From Hyphomicrobiales bacterium (GTDB lineage Bacteria > Pseudomonadota > Alphaproteobacteria > Rhizobiales > Xanthobacteraceae): DNA of 14,504 nt. The DNA lies in the NCBI GenBank assembly GCA_016201085.1, contig JACQDO010000286.1, positions 1-14,504 of the forward strand. Reading direction: 5' to 3'. A program made the translations under genes and the position numbers. How positions within the stretch are numbered: position 1 is the first letter of the stretch; each line of letters opens with the position of its first letter. Shown here piece by piece: positions 14,069 through 14,504 of the stretch. The notes under the pieces are model-generated. The model made no database searches. It was not told the DNA's origin and saw only the letters and a program-made list of their open reading frames with translations.

Positions 14069-14425
14069 TCAACTCCGTAGCGGCCGCGATCGAATGCGTC
14101 CCGGCTCGACAATGGTGTAGCGTCCAAACAAGACGTCTCCGAACCGGTCAATGACTTCGACCAGGCGTTTTTGCTTCAACACGCGCATTTGCGGATCGAT
14201 GCGCAACAATACGAGTCCCGGCACCGACCTGTCCCTACGAATGACCAGTTCGCCGAAGTCCTTGTCTTCCGTGAGTAGGAGCCGTGCCTCGGCCTGCGCC
14301 TGTTCAAGCACGGCGGAATCGATCATCGCCGACGCGATCTCTGCCATATAGACGACATCGTGACCGCGCGACCGTAGGCTGACGACCAATTCATAATCGA
14401 CGCATTCATCGGCAAGCCAGCGCAC
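14069..14425 (-). CDS. DUF5615 PIN-like toxin component
   Basis: Predicted 118-residue cytoplasmic protein of the DUF5615 family, small PIN-like domains usually paired with DUF433 antitoxins. It starts WLADECVDYELVVSLRSRGHD (3-23), with acidic Asp6, Glu7 and Asp10 in the place of the first metal-binding residues. LLLTEDKDFGELV (49-61) provides Asp54 and Asp56, and GLVLLRI (70-76) is the last conserved strand. A nuclease role is family inference; no RNA target is known from the sequence. It begins with GTG (14425-14423) two bases after the stop of the partial DUF433 gene, so the two are probably one operon. It runs toward fabH, with 35 bases between the two stop codons. Hand counts give about 52-60% GC here against about 67% in fabH, consistent with an acquired module. 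Confidence 0.85.
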   Translation of the reverse strand: MRWLADECVDYELVVSLRSRGHDVVYMAEIASAMIDSAVLEQAQAEARLLLTEDKDFGELVIRRDRSVPGLVLLRIDPQMRVLKQKRLVEVIDRFGDVLFGRYTIVEPGRIRSRPLRS

Positions 14426-14427
14426 GG

Positions 14428-14504
14428 CTAACTGTAAACAATATCTTCGTCGGCCAGATAGTCGGCGGCAAATGACTGCGCCGCGAGAATATCCTCCCGC
14501 GTTA
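14428..14504 (-). CDS. DUF433 antitoxin, C-terminal fragment (cut by window edge)
   Basis: On the - strand the frame is open from the window edge to TAG (14430-14428), giving 24 residues, TREDILAAQSFAADYLADED followed by IVYS. This matches the end of DUF433 proteins, whose C-terminal helix typically reads like REDILAALAYAADYL. DUF433 proteins carry a helix-turn-helix-like fold and act as antitoxins to DUF5615 partners. The N-terminal part, promoter and any operator lie beyond base 14504. Identification rests on a short segment plus its position two bases upstream of the DUF5615 gene. Confidence 0.75.
   Translation of the reverse strand, partial: TREDILAAQSFAADYLADEDIVYS

Overview
The window is a chromosomal stretch of an alphaproteobacterium, most likely a member of the Hyphomicrobiales (Rhizobiales) close to the Bradyrhizobium / Rhodopseudomonas / Xanthobacteraceae group. 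Evidence: high GC (about 60-67% in hand-counted genic stretches), the gene order tsf-pyrH-frr-uppS-cdsA-dxr-rseP-bamA-lpxD-fabZ-lpxA-lpxI-lpxB, use of LpxI (not LpxH) for UDP-diacylglucosamine hydrolysis, no skp/ompH between bamA and lpxD, and a palindromic intergenic repeat of a type I recall as widespread in these genomes. All genes up to position 14033 lie on the + strand; the last two lie on the - strand.

Layout. Positions 1-1854 hold translation and nucleotide genes: the 3' end of tsf (EF-Ts), pyrH (UMP kinase) and frr (ribosome recycling factor), with the palindromic repeat between pyrH and frr. Positions 1866-4595 hold a tightly packed uppS-cdsA-dxr block, covering undecaprenyl diphosphate synthesis, CDP-diacylglycerol synthesis and the first committed step of the MEP isoprenoid pathway. 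Positions 4648-5799 encode the intramembrane protease RseP, followed by a compact hairpin-plus-T-run terminator. Positions 5963-8455 encode BamA, the outer-membrane protein insertase. Positions 8517-12912 carry the lipid A early pathway lpxD-fabZ-lpxA-lpxI-lpxB, in which the last four genes overlap by ATGA start/stop junctions.

These genes together build and maintain the envelope. Dxr supplies precursors for isopentenyl diphosphate, and UppS turns that into the C55 lipid carrier. CdsA feeds phospholipid synthesis. FabZ produces and consumes acyl-ACP intermediates that LpxA and LpxD use. LpxI and LpxB complete the lipid A disaccharide. BamA inserts outer-membrane proteins, and RseP takes part in membrane proteolysis and stress signalling.

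The accessory part begins after lpxB. Positions 12972-14033 encode a 353-residue FabH-type ketoacyl synthase. Its signature segments look like the Bacteroidota-type FabH, not the usual alphaproteobacterial one, and it has a Gly/Lys/Asn-rich tail. On the opposite strand at 14069-14504 lies a DUF5615 PIN-like toxin, preceded by the C-terminal end of a DUF433 antitoxin cut by the window edge. I did not find an undescribed multi-gene system. The points most worth a second look are the atypical fabH, the TA pair beside it, the cysteine-bracketed lower-GC loop in the BamA barrel, and the transcription boundary between rseP and bamA. No gap between genes exceeds 165 bases, and no rRNA, tRNA, CRISPR array or insertion sequence was seen.
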